Origin: CAZZKG01 sp964654825
GTDB taxonomy: Bacteria; Gemmatimonadota; CAZMKB01
Assembly (NCBI GenBank): GCA_964654825.1
Contig: CAZZKG010000003.1
Coordinates: forward strand, 1-64,000
Direction of reading: 5' to 3'
Length of the DNA stretch: 64,000 nt
Shown here: positions 52,942 through 61,326 of the stretch, in pieces
Position numbering within the stretch: the stretch's first letter is position 1
Layout of the letters: each line of letters starts with the position of its first letter
Notes under the pieces: generated by a model
What the model was told of the DNA's origin: nothing
The model's input: the letters and a program-made list of their open reading frames with translations, nothing else
The model's database searches: none
Made by a program: the position numbers and the translations under genes

Positions 52942-53910
52942 ATGATCGAGAAACTTCGTTTCTGGAAAAAACTCCTTATAGCGACCGTCGTGGGTGCCTT
53001 TTCGACTACGCTTGCCTTCCCTCAAGGCTACGATACTCGGAGGAAGAACCGGGAGGCTGTCCCTGACATCGAAAATCCTCACTGGCTCTATGTAGAGAAC
53101 GACACCGACGGGGATCTCCTTGCCGATGAGGAAGAGATCGCACTCGGGTACGATGAGAATGACAGGGACATGAATGAGAACTGGTGGCGAGACGGCGTTG
53201 AACTGGGAAAACTCTACAAGAATATAATTGAGAACCTGCCGGTCCGTGAGATGGGAGAGCCGGAGCCGTTTGGGATCTATAAGATCGATTACGTCGCCTA
53301 CGGATTTGAGTACTGCATGGTGTGCGGTGAGCTGGTGAACATGGGCTATTACACGATCGTCAACCCGGTTACCGGTGAAGAGGTGGATGTCCAGAAGATG
53401 GGTTTCCACTATATGAAACACGGTTCATTCACGTATGACGGTGGATACCACGATGGTCGCGTTGACGTGGTTGCTCTCGCCGGTGTTCTGCATGATCCTC
53501 ATCTGATCCCTGTCACCGGCGACACCGATTCCGATTATCTCACCGACGCTGAGGAAGAATCGATCGGATCTGATGCAGAAGATCCCGACGAAGACGGCAA
53601 CTGGATCACCGATGGTGCCGACCTGGCGCATCAGATGGCTCAGGACATAAACGCTCTCCCCGTGGGTCCGCTGCCCGATCAGGTATACAGGATCGAGAAC
53701 ATGGCCTACGGCTTCGAAATCTGCGAGATCTGCGGTGAAGACGTGAATATGGGCTATGTCGAGATCCACAATCCGATGAGAGACACCTCATTTCAGCTCG
53801 ACTATATCGCGTTGCATTCGATGGAGCACGAGAGCTTCGACTACGAGGGCAGCATCCACGAAGGAAGGATCGACCTGGTCACGCTCAAAGAAGTGCTCGA
53901 GGGAGAGTGA
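52942..53910 (+). CDS. Secreted protein with two Cys/His metal-type repeats and calcium-type loops
   Basis: 322 residues; signal peptide about 1-27. Two units of about 136 residues follow. Each opens with a calcium-type loop (Asp54/56/58/62, Glu65; again Asp194/196/198/202) and then DxDxN-like sequence. It goes on to YGFEYCMVCGELVNMGY or YGFEICEICGEDVNMGY, and ends with HxxxH plus a further His: Cys125, Cys128, His156, His160, His170 and Cys261, Cys264, His292, His296, His306. That suggests one transition-metal site per repeat. I recognise no named family. AAGGGGGTGG precedes the ATG. The next gene overlaps by four bases. Confidence 0.75.
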   Translation: MIEKLRFWKKLLIATVVGAFSTTLAFPQGYDTRRKNREAVPDIENPHWLYVENDTDGDLLADEEEIALGYDENDRDMNENWWRDGVELGKLYKNIIENLPVREMGEPEPFGIYKIDYVAYGFEYCMVCGELVNMGYYTIVNPVTGEEVDVQKMGFHYMKHGSFTYDGGYHDGRVDVVALAGVLHDPHLIPVTGDTDSDYLTDAEEESIGSDAEDPDEDGNWITDGADLAHQMAQDINALPVGPLPDQVYRIENMAYGFEICEICGEDVNMGYVEIHNPMRDTSFQLDYIALHSMEHESFDYEGSIHEGRIDLVTLKEVLEGE

Positions 53911-54443
53911 GAGACATCGAGAGAATAATCTTGCCGTTCATCAAATTTGATTTCCAGCTTGCTTACCTCGTTACTCTGACTCTCCACGGGTTGAAACCGC
54001 TGAGCCGCTGGGAAAAGGGGCTGAATCGAGAGTTCGTGGACCTCATCGAGGAAACCGGCCTTTATGTCAGGAAGATCCCACGATCCGTCAAATCCGGGAG
54101 GAAGGTGGAAGAGATCGTCTTCAGCCTTTCGGAGGAACAGGTGATGTCCTACTACGAGGAGTTTGCTGGTACGCCCGTCGATAAATCCGCTGCGACCCGG
54201 AGAAAGGAAGGATTACTCTTCGGTTATCCGGAGTGCTGCACCAAACACTTCATTACGAAACCATACGACCGGAATCATCTCAACCCCGAAGATCAGAAAA
54301 TCCTTTTCCACTGGGCCTGCCCCGGATGTGAGCGAACGGAAGATCTCCTTCCGAAATATCGCGAGATCCACGGCTGGCTCAGAGACCTCGAGAACGGAAA
54401 ACGGAACATCGTGACTGGAGAATCCCCACTTTTCGCCGACTAG
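53907..54443 (+). CDS. DUF483-like protein
   Basis: 178 residues, no signal peptide. The core LLFGYPECCTKHF (Cys110, Cys111, His114) resembles the FGYP-x-CC pattern of DUF483, a family known mostly from archaea and without function. Further candidates for metal ligands are His124, His135, Cys138, Cys141 and His155 in HWACPGC. The GTG start overlaps the stop of the secreted Cys/His-repeat gene (GTGA), so both are translated together. Its end overlaps the sulfotransferase end by four bases on the other strand. Confidence 0.65.
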   Translation: MRDIERIILPFIKFDFQLAYLVTLTLHGLKPLSRWEKGLNREFVDLIEETGLYVRKIPRSVKSGRKVEEIVFSLSEEQVMSYYEEFAGTPVDKSAATRRKEGLLFGYPECCTKHFITKPYDRNHLNPEDQKILFHWACPGCERTEDLLPKYREIHGWLRDLENGKRNIVTGESPLFAD

Positions 54444-55345
54444 GACTTCTGTCCCGTCAGGACCTTCTCAATTTCCTCCTTCCAGCTTTTCGCGTAGGGT
54501 GAGCCGTGCTCGATCATCTCCTCGACACATGCCCGGTATCTATCTGCAAGGTACGTGATGAGCTCAGGGTCCCTCTTCACTCGCATGCCGACGTTGATGA
54601 TCTTCGAAACTGTATTCCAATCCAGACGGTACCCTTCGGGATCGACTCCGAGAAAGTCGGCGACTGAGGCCAGGTAGCGTCTCGGTTCTTCTATCATCTC
54701 ATCGTAATATTTCACCAGTACATTCTTCTCGCCGAAATACCGGGACCACCTCGAAATAAGCTGAACGAAGCTCCCGAGGTTCGTGAATTCGTTGTCGAAA
54801 TGATGGAGAAAATCGGCCTTCGGGACCTCATCCATCCGTTTTTTGCGATGCATGCAAAGATTCATGACGGCGAGAGACCACGCCCGGTCGACGGGGTTCC
54901 TGAGCAGTATCAGTATCCTGGTTTCGGGATATTGTGCGGCTATATCCGACAGAGCCGCCTCGGGGAGCTGATAGTAGAGCGGTGTGATGTCTCCGGTCAC
55001 CCTGTCTCTCTTGCTCCCCCGTTCGAAAAGTTTTTCGTACCACGAGTCCGTCCGCGGCAGGAGGAAGAATCTGAAATACCACGGGACCGAACAGATGTTC
55101 AGATGATAGAGTTCCCGCAGAAAGCCCTGTATTTCATTCCTCGTGCTACGGTAATGCCAGTGTGACCCGGTAACTCTCTTCAGAAGGGTGTCTTCCGGCA
55201 AAAACTGCTTCACCCAGAAGTAACGCAGCTCCTTCACCGGAGGCAGCCAGATCTCCGGGTGTTTCTTCAGATTGACCCAGAGCCACGATGTCCCGGTCTT
55301 CTCCGGGCCGATGCAGAGAAAGTTCGGCCCTCTTCTCTCCTTCAT
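54440..55345 (-). CDS. Sulfotransferase
   Basis: 301 residues, soluble. The PAPS-binding loop is GPEKTGTSWLW near the start, and the 3'-phosphate motif is RILILLRNPVDRAWSLAV (near residue 110). It transfers a sulfate group from PAPS to a hydroxyl or amino group, most likely on a sugar, given the glycosyltransferases next to it. The ATG at 55345 follows AGGA by 7 bases; a longer frame to 55432 has an unlikely Arg-rich extension. It has its own promoter. Confidence 0.88.
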   Translation of the reverse strand: MKERRGPNFLCIGPEKTGTSWLWVNLKKHPEIWLPPVKELRYFWVKQFLPEDTLLKRVTGSHWHYRSTRNEIQGFLRELYHLNICSVPWYFRFFLLPRTDSWYEKLFERGSKRDRVTGDITPLYYQLPEAALSDIAAQYPETRILILLRNPVDRAWSLAVMNLCMHRKKRMDEVPKADFLHHFDNEFTNLGSFVQLISRWSRYFGEKNVLVKYYDEMIEEPRRYLASVADFLGVDPEGYRLDWNTVSKIINVGMRVKRDPELITYLADRYRACVEEMIEHGSPYAKSWKEEIEKVLTGQKS

Positions 55346-55475
55346 CCTGTTGTCCTGTCTGGGAAAGTACTCGCCTGCCGGCAAATCAGGAGCTCGGCGA
55401 CGAGGGAGCCGCCGATGTTCGGCATCTCGCAATTTTGATTATCAACCCCTCCGGTACACCGCACTTCTCGTGCCG

Positions 55476-55504
55476 ATAATATCCACCTCCGGAGGCCCTG
55501 TCAA
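55476..55504 (-). promoter_or_regulatory. Promoter with internal dyad, before the sulfotransferase
   Basis: On the minus strand TTGACA (55504-55499), 17 bases, TATTAT (55481-55476). The spacer holds the perfect palindrome CCTCCGGAGG. A closely similar promoter precedes the glycosyltransferase at 59138. Confidence 0.85.
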
Positions 55505-55510
55505 CGGGCC

Positions 55511-56734
55511 TCATTTTCCGAGAAGCGTGTTGTACACGGAGAGAACGGACCGGTAGTGTACTTCCCTGTTATATTTCTCCTTCACTTTCTTGTATCCGTT
55601 TCCCCCGAAAAGGCGAAGAAGGTTCGAGTCATCTGCCAGAAGGCGGATCTTCTCACTGAGTTTCTCTTCATCACCTGCAGGGAAGAGTAGTCCGTCCTTC
55701 CCATCATCGATGAGATCCGGGATACCACCGATCCGGGAGCCGATCACCGGTTTACCAAACGCCATGGATTCGAGGATCGACAGCGGACAGTTTTCATACC
55801 ATATCGAGGGAAGCACCGTAAACAAACACCCTCTGATCAGCCCCTCGATCTCCACATGGTCCTTCTGGCCCACAAAACGAACGTTCGATACCTGTTCTTT
55901 CCCTGAAAGATATTCCAGCTCACTTCTCTGGGGGCCGTCCCCGGCCAGAACGAGTGAGAGATCGGGGAGTCGGCTCATTGCACGAATGAGGGTCGCGAGC
56001 CCCTTCTCGAGTGACAGTCTTCCGAAGTAGAGAACGTAGTCACCGGTATCCGGTCCCAAATCCTCGGGGATCGGATCGACGAAATTGGGAACAAATTGGA
56101 TCTTTTCAGCCGGTATCCCGAACTCTATCAGGATTTTCTTCATGAACTCACTCGGAGTGATGATCAGATCGAGGCCCTTCTCATACGATCCCAGCATCCG
56201 GTGAAGGTACGCTTCAGTTGCCAGAATCAATCCCGAAAAAACAGATCCGCCGTGGCAACTTGTGAGTAGGACCTGGTACGATTTTCCTCCGCGGCACTTT
56301 TCACAGATGTCCACTCCATTGAAGAGCGTGTAATTCGGGCAGATGAGTTTGTAATCGTGAGCGGTCATGACGACCGGGATCCCCTTTTTCTCGAGTTCGA
56401 GGAGAACAGAGGGTGAAATATGATGGTAAATATTGTGGAAATGCGCGATTTCCGGTCGAAACCGGTCGATGAGTTTTCCTATCCTTTGTCTGGCCTGGGT
56501 GGAGTAGACGATTCTCGCTGAAGCCCTGACACGATCGAACAGGCCTCCCGGATTCTGAAAATCTAAATGATCGACGAAGTAGTCCGCATAGACGGTCGGA
56601 AGGTTCTTCCCGTCCTTCATGGAGAAGCAAGCGACTTCATGGCCCTTCTCCTCGAGGATCCGGGACAATTCCAGGTAGTAGCGATTCGCGCCGCCATGGT
56701 GGTGATGGGCCTTGTTGATCTGCAGTATCTTCAT
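55511..56734 (-). CDS. Glycosyltransferase, GT-B fold (family 4-like)
   Basis: 407 residues. N-terminal HHHHGGANRYYLELSRIL, middle VLYFGRLSLEKGLATLIRAM, and the nucleotide-sugar motif ENCPLSILESMAFGKPVIG identify a GT4 enzyme. A four-Cys patch (CPNYTLFNGVDICEKCRGG) lies near residue 130, as in some mannosyl- or GalNAc-transferases of polysaccharide clusters. The ATG at 56734 is chosen by fit to the family start; an in-frame TTG at 56782 would overlap the preceding gene. It transfers a sugar onto a lipid-linked glycan in the cytoplasm. Confidence 0.88.
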   Translation of the reverse strand: MKILQINKAHHHHGGANRYYLELSRILEEKGHEVACFSMKDGKNLPTVYADYFVDHLDFQNPGGLFDRVRASARIVYSTQARQRIGKLIDRFRPEIAHFHNIYHHISPSVLLELEKKGIPVVMTAHDYKLICPNYTLFNGVDICEKCRGGKSYQVLLTSCHGGSVFSGLILATEAYLHRMLGSYEKGLDLIITPSEFMKKILIEFGIPAEKIQFVPNFVDPIPEDLGPDTGDYVLYFGRLSLEKGLATLIRAMSRLPDLSLVLAGDGPQRSELEYLSGKEQVSNVRFVGQKDHVEIEGLIRGCLFTVLPSIWYENCPLSILESMAFGKPVIGSRIGGIPDLIDDGKDGLLFPAGDEEKLSEKIRLLADDSNLLRLFGGNGYKKVKEKYNREVHYRSVLSVYNTLLGK

Positions 56735-56753
56735 AAGCAGAGAGGACTGGAGT

Positions 56754-57893
56754 TCATGGAACGATCCCTTTTTCCGCAGCAAGTTGAAGGTAGATATCTT
56801 CGATTCGCCTCACGTGGAGGCGGATGTCGAAGTTCTCTTCGGCAGTCTTTCGGGAATTTTCTGCAAGAAGTGCGGCGAGCCCCCGGTTGCCGAGAAGCAT
56901 CGAGAGAGCCTCCGCCAGGGTGGATTCATCCCTGGGCGGGACGAGGAGACCGTGTACATCATCTTCGATGACACCGCGGATGCCGTCGACTGATGTCGCG
57001 ACGATTGGTTTCTCAGAGGCCATCGCTTCAAGCAGGGTGATGGGTAATCCCTCGTAGATGGATGGCATGACGTAAATGTCCGACAGTGCCATGAGCTCCG
57101 GTATATCCCTTCGAACTCCGAGTAACCGGATCTCGTCAGTCAGTCCTTCCTGTCCGATCTGAGATTTCAGGGTGAGCTCGAGGGGCCCCTCACCGATGAT
57201 GAGTACGGAAATGTCGGGGTACTGTTGTTTCAATTTACCGGCTGCCCGGATGAGGTATGAGTGCCCCTTCTGTTCGACGAGTCTCCCGATGGCGAGGATA
57301 ACACGTTTCCCCCTGAGACCGAGTTCATCCCGCAGTGTTTCATTAATGGGTACCGACCTGTAGAATGAGGTGTCGATACCGTTCGGGATGGTGACGATCT
57401 TATCCGCCTGTATCCCACCTTTCTCGATGGCGTTCTTCCGTACCTCATCACTCACCGCTATGATTCGGTCGTTCAGGCGGGACGTCAGAGAGTCGATCGA
57501 AACCTTGATCCGTTCGGATAACCCCCCGCCGGTATCCCAGTCCGTGACGAGATGATAGGTGGTAACGATGACAGGGATCCCTCCCAGATATCCGGCCACC
57601 CGTCCCTGGCGGTCGAAAAGATGAGTATGCAGAATATCGAATCGCTTTCGCCGCAGGCAGGAAATCATCCGAAAGAAGGTTAAGGGATCTCTTTTCGGAG
57701 CATTCCACTCGTGCACGGTTATACCTTCATCCCTGAATTCCTGTGATAGCTTCCCGGCGTGGTAGAAGCAGTGGACCTCTGGCGTGAATCGTTCGTTGTC
57801 GAGGAATTTCAGAAAAGAGAGGAGAAGCGTCTCCGATCCGCCGTAATCCAGAGAAGGGACGAGATATGCAACAGAAAATGGTCTCATTTTCAT
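56754..57893 (-). CDS. Glycosyltransferase, GT-B fold (family 4-like)
   Basis: 379 residues, typical GT4. Motifs: SLDYGGSETLLLSFLKFL near the start, VILAIGRLVEQKGHSYLI in the middle, and EGLPITLLEAMASEKPIVA with the donor-binding Glu pair. Donor and acceptor cannot be told. It starts 3 bases after the end of the next upstream gene (57897), so it belongs to the same transcript. Confidence 0.9.
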   Translation of the reverse strand: MKMRPFSVAYLVPSLDYGGSETLLLSFLKFLDNERFTPEVHCFYHAGKLSQEFRDEGITVHEWNAPKRDPLTFFRMISCLRRKRFDILHTHLFDRQGRVAGYLGGIPVIVTTYHLVTDWDTGGGLSERIKVSIDSLTSRLNDRIIAVSDEVRKNAIEKGGIQADKIVTIPNGIDTSFYRSVPINETLRDELGLRGKRVILAIGRLVEQKGHSYLIRAAGKLKQQYPDISVLIIGEGPLELTLKSQIGQEGLTDEIRLLGVRRDIPELMALSDIYVMPSIYEGLPITLLEAMASEKPIVATSVDGIRGVIEDDVHGLLVPPRDESTLAEALSMLLGNRGLAALLAENSRKTAEENFDIRLHVRRIEDIYLQLAAEKGIVP

Positions 57894-57896
57894 TTG

Positions 57897-59138
57897 TCAG
57901 GTTCTTAGCGAGTCGAGTTCATTCAGAATTTCCAGAAAACGCGGCCTGTTCGCTTCTACCGTCAGATTACTTCGGGCGAAATCCATCTGCTTATCCCTCA
58001 CCCGGTTGTAGTAGGATTCATCAGTCAGAAGGTGAACGATTTCTTCCGAGAATTTTCGCGGATCATCCTGTACGGCGGCCGTGTTATCGTCGAAGAAATC
58101 GATGCCCTCGGCGCCGACTGCGGTCGTGACAACGGGCTTACCCAGGAGAAAAGCCTCGAGAATCTTGATCTTGATCCCGCTTCCAACCCGGATGGGAGCA
58201 ATGCAAACCCTGTATCTGCTCAGCTCTTTCGCCGGATTTTCGAGAAATCCGATGAAGTGGATCTGTGCACGCTTCAGTAGGGCTCGCTTCAGGGAAGGCT
58301 TACACTCTCCTACAACAAAGAGCTTCACATCGCCCAGAGCATTCACCAGAGTCTGATATATTTCTTCCAGAAAATAAAAAACAGCATCGAAATTGTTATA
58401 CCGGTTGAGGCTGCCGATGAAGTAGAGTGAGTTTTCGATCTCATCACTATCAGAGTGTGTTTTGATCACGTCAGGAGTGGATATTATGGACAGAGGGACG
58501 ACCCGAAAATTGACGTATCCCATTTTCCGTCCTTCCGCCTGAATGTGCCGAACATCGGCGGAGGAGATCGCAAAGACATCTGTGAATCGGGCGATCGACC
58601 GGAGTTCTTCCCGTTTCTTCAAAGCGAAGTAAGGCCGCATCAGCGCTCGTTTCAGACGGCTACTCTCGACCTGCAGCCGACGGTCATTGTTGATGAATGC
58701 GGCATCGTGGATGAACAGAATTGTCCGCGACCTCCCGCCCACCGCGCGCTCGAGCAGAGAGTTGTGCCAGTATTCGATGATGACTAAATCGTACCGTCCG
58801 ATCTTCACGAGTCTACTCAGCGTCTTTCTGAAGAGGCGGGGTGTGTGATAACTGACCTCTATCGACTGCAGTAGAAATATCAGCTTGAGAATATTAAGAA
58901 CCTTGAAGAAAATCCGGTGCAGTGGGGATTGTTTGTGTGGTGCGAGAATGACATGGACATCTTCACACATGGCACGCAGGGCATCCGCCGATTTTTTTTC
59001 TGCATCGGAGTGCGCCATCCCCAGAAAACTCACACTGTGATCCCGGGACAGCAGTTCGAGAAGGTGGGAGGACACGATGTCCGAACCCGTCTTCCCCAAC
59101 GATGGAATGGTGGTTTTCACCAGCAGAATTTTTTTCAT
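57897..59138 (-). CDS. Glycosyltransferase, GT-B fold
   Basis: 413 residues. It starts KKILLVKTTIPSLGKTGSDI and carries YFIGSLNRYNNFDAVFYFLE plus a C-terminal IRVGSGIKIKILEAFLLGKPV, as in GT4-like enzymes with the glycine-rich donor loop. A central Lys/Arg-rich stretch may bind membrane. I place the start at ATG 59138 because GGGGAGGGG lies upstream; a longer frame to 59507 would cross the promoter. First gene of the surface-glycan run. Confidence 0.88.
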   Translation of the reverse strand: MKKILLVKTTIPSLGKTGSDIVSSHLLELLSRDHSVSFLGMAHSDAEKKSADALRAMCEDVHVILAPHKQSPLHRIFFKVLNILKLIFLLQSIEVSYHTPRLFRKTLSRLVKIGRYDLVIIEYWHNSLLERAVGGRSRTILFIHDAAFINNDRRLQVESSRLKRALMRPYFALKKREELRSIARFTDVFAISSADVRHIQAEGRKMGYVNFRVVPLSIISTPDVIKTHSDSDEIENSLYFIGSLNRYNNFDAVFYFLEEIYQTLVNALGDVKLFVVGECKPSLKRALLKRAQIHFIGFLENPAKELSRYRVCIAPIRVGSGIKIKILEAFLLGKPVVTTAVGAEGIDFFDDNTAAVQDDPRKFSEEIVHLLTDESYYNRVRDKQMDFARSNLTVEANRPRFLEILNELDSLRT

Positions 59139-59596
59139 GTCGCTGATACCCCTCCCCGACATACCTGTACGGCACTCTCTGCACGCAAATGTTGTTCCGA
59201 GAGTTACAGGCGACCTCATTCGATAATATCCGCCTCCAGGAGGGATGTCAACCGTAATGTTCTTATGTTGCAATAGTGAATCACCGATAGAACGCTGCCT
59301 GGTATTTTTTGCAACTCCGGGAGTGAACTTTCCGGGTTCTCCAATGGTACCAATATACAGGAATGAACCGCTGTGGTCGATTCCCCGAGAAATGAAGAGT
59401 AGTATCCATGTCCCGTACCAACCGGTCGGTCCGGGTAGTCCCAATAATATTAACAGTTTGGCGTGGTTCGTTTTCCCCCGATGCAGGGAATTTCTGACTG
59501 CCCGCAAAAAAGAGGATTTATCACGACAGGGCCTCCCCGGATGGCATAGATTTTGCGATTTTTACAAGAAAGCCATAATTTTTTGGAGGTTGCCTT
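59139..59596. other. Divergent intergenic region
   Basis: It lies between the first glycosyltransferase gene (minus) and the GHL15-like gene (plus). The minus-strand promoter is clear. For the plus gene I see only a GGAGG ribosome site, with CATAGAT near 59545 as a poor −10 candidate. Confidence 0.5.
59223..59251 (-). promoter_or_regulatory. Promoter with internal dyad, before the glycosyltransferases
   Basis: On the minus strand TTGACA (59251-59246), 17 bases, TATTAT (59228-59223). The spacer carries CCTCC-T-GGAGG, as at 55476. The 12 bases at the −10 end are almost identical in both. Confidence 0.88.
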
Positions 59597-61252
59597 ATGG
59601 ATAATAAAAGATCAAGAGCTTTCCATATTATTGTGCTCTCTCTATGCGGTGTTATTCTTTCAGCCGGCCTCACGTTCGGGTGGGATGATCCCGTATTTCC
59701 CCGACTTGCGAATTATTTCCTTCCCCACCAGATCGACGACAGGGATGTTGAGATCCTTTCGAGATGGGACATCCTCATTATCGAGAAGAAACTCGATACC
59801 TGGCAGGAGGTCCGGGAAAGGATCAAGTCCATCGAAGCCCACAATCCCGAAATCGTACTGCTGATGTATACACAATCTGCGAATGCAAACATTACCGAGT
59901 CCCCCCCCAGTCCCATCGCCGAAGCCTGCGACCTGTATGACTGGTGGCTCCGTGATTACGAGGGGAACAAACTGGAATATGAGAATTTCCCCTGGAGCCT
60001 GCTTATCAACATGACCAACATGGAAGCCGCCTCCGGTAATCACCCCGAAGGGATGAAACCGAATCAATTTCTCGCCGACTTCGCCATCAACGATCATCTC
60101 GCACTGTATTCTTACTGGGATGGCATCTTTTACGATACATTCGCAGACAACCTATCCTGGATGCACGAGGATATCAAGGATGCCAACAGGAACGGAATTC
60201 CCGAATTCGACAACGAAGAGAACGGCGACGAGCCGAAGTTTGCGAGTATCTGGGCCGAAGGGGCGCTGACTCTCCTCAACTACACCCGCCAGCTGGACGA
60301 AGATGTTATCATTGTCGGCAACGGCCTGCACAAGGGTGCACTCGATGGACTCAACGGTAGACTTCTCGAGGGTTTCAGACCGAGCCCGAGTAAGAACATT
60401 CACTCCTTCTGTTCCAACCACAGGTATCTCACCCAGGGATCACAGACCCCAAAGATCAGCATCATCAACGGAAGTCTCTCGGGTCCGGATATGACCGCCT
60501 ACAAGGTGATGCGTTTCACATTCTGTGCGACGCTGATGACCGATAATTATTACAGTCTTGATTACGGTACACAGTATCACGGAGAAGCTCTCTGGTACGA
60601 CGAGTACTCACTTCAGCCCGATGGCACCGTCAATGCCCGGACTACCCATCTCAGCGGACCTATCGATGGTGAACAGACAAACATTTCGGTTCTGAGTACC
60701 CAGGGATTCGAGCCGAGCGGTATTGTCCAAATCGATGGGGAACAGATCTACTACGAATACAAGGATCCTTACCATCTCATGAATTGTTACCGGGGATATC
60801 CCAGAAGGACGAAGTATGATTTGAGAGTTCCGCACCCCAACGGAAGTCTGGTCATCCAGCACAATGCGGATAACAGGCACTATCTCGGCAGGGCCTACGG
60901 TCCGGCATTTGACGCGAGTGATCCCCTGGTCAAACTCGATGATTTGTTAGAGGCCGCCGGCTGGAGTGCCGATGAAGATGAAGCAGAGAACATCAACTCC
61001 CGGGTCTGGCGAAGAGATTTCGAAAACGGGACGGCTCTCGTTAATCCGACGGACAATTCTGCTCTCGTCTACGGGCTCGGTCAAAAGGTGTATCAAAAGA
61101 TCAGCGGTATCCAGGATCCGGTACACAATAACGGCCTGGTGATCCGTGATACGCTGAGAATCGATCCCAAGGATGGTTACATACTTGCGTGGATCTCCGA
61201 AACTGACACGATACCGCCGATACCGCCGGAAGGGTTACACATTCGGCCGTAG
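59597..61252 (+). CDS. Secreted GHL15-like putative glycoside hydrolase
   Basis: 551 residues with a signal peptide ending near TFGW. The N-terminal 330 residues fit the hypothetical glycosyl hydrolase family 15 (GHL15) barrel: FPRLANYFLPHQIDDRDV, WDILIIEKKLDTWQEV, then YWDGIFYDTFADNLSW with acidic residues in place of a catalytic site and ADFAINDHL before it. A small beta domain follows (about 350-420). No experimentally studied member is known to me; action on a polysaccharide is inferred. A GGAGG site precedes the ATG. It lies next to, but reads away from, the glycosyltransferase run. Confidence 0.7.
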   Translation: MDNKRSRAFHIIVLSLCGVILSAGLTFGWDDPVFPRLANYFLPHQIDDRDVEILSRWDILIIEKKLDTWQEVRERIKSIEAHNPEIVLLMYTQSANANITESPPSPIAEACDLYDWWLRDYEGNKLEYENFPWSLLINMTNMEAASGNHPEGMKPNQFLADFAINDHLALYSYWDGIFYDTFADNLSWMHEDIKDANRNGIPEFDNEENGDEPKFASIWAEGALTLLNYTRQLDEDVIIVGNGLHKGALDGLNGRLLEGFRPSPSKNIHSFCSNHRYLTQGSQTPKISIINGSLSGPDMTAYKVMRFTFCATLMTDNYYSLDYGTQYHGEALWYDEYSLQPDGTVNARTTHLSGPIDGEQTNISVLSTQGFEPSGIVQIDGEQIYYEYKDPYHLMNCYRGYPRRTKYDLRVPHPNGSLVIQHNADNRHYLGRAYGPAFDASDPLVKLDDLLEAAGWSADEDEAENINSRVWRRDFENGTALVNPTDNSALVYGLGQKVYQKISGIQDPVHNNGLVIRDTLRIDPKDGYILAWISETDTIPPIPPEGLHIRP

Positions 61253-61326
61253 ATATCAGGATTCGACCTGTATTGTCCTTCATCCGGATACTCTTCCTGA
61301 AATGGTTCCATCTCCTTCGTCGGGTG

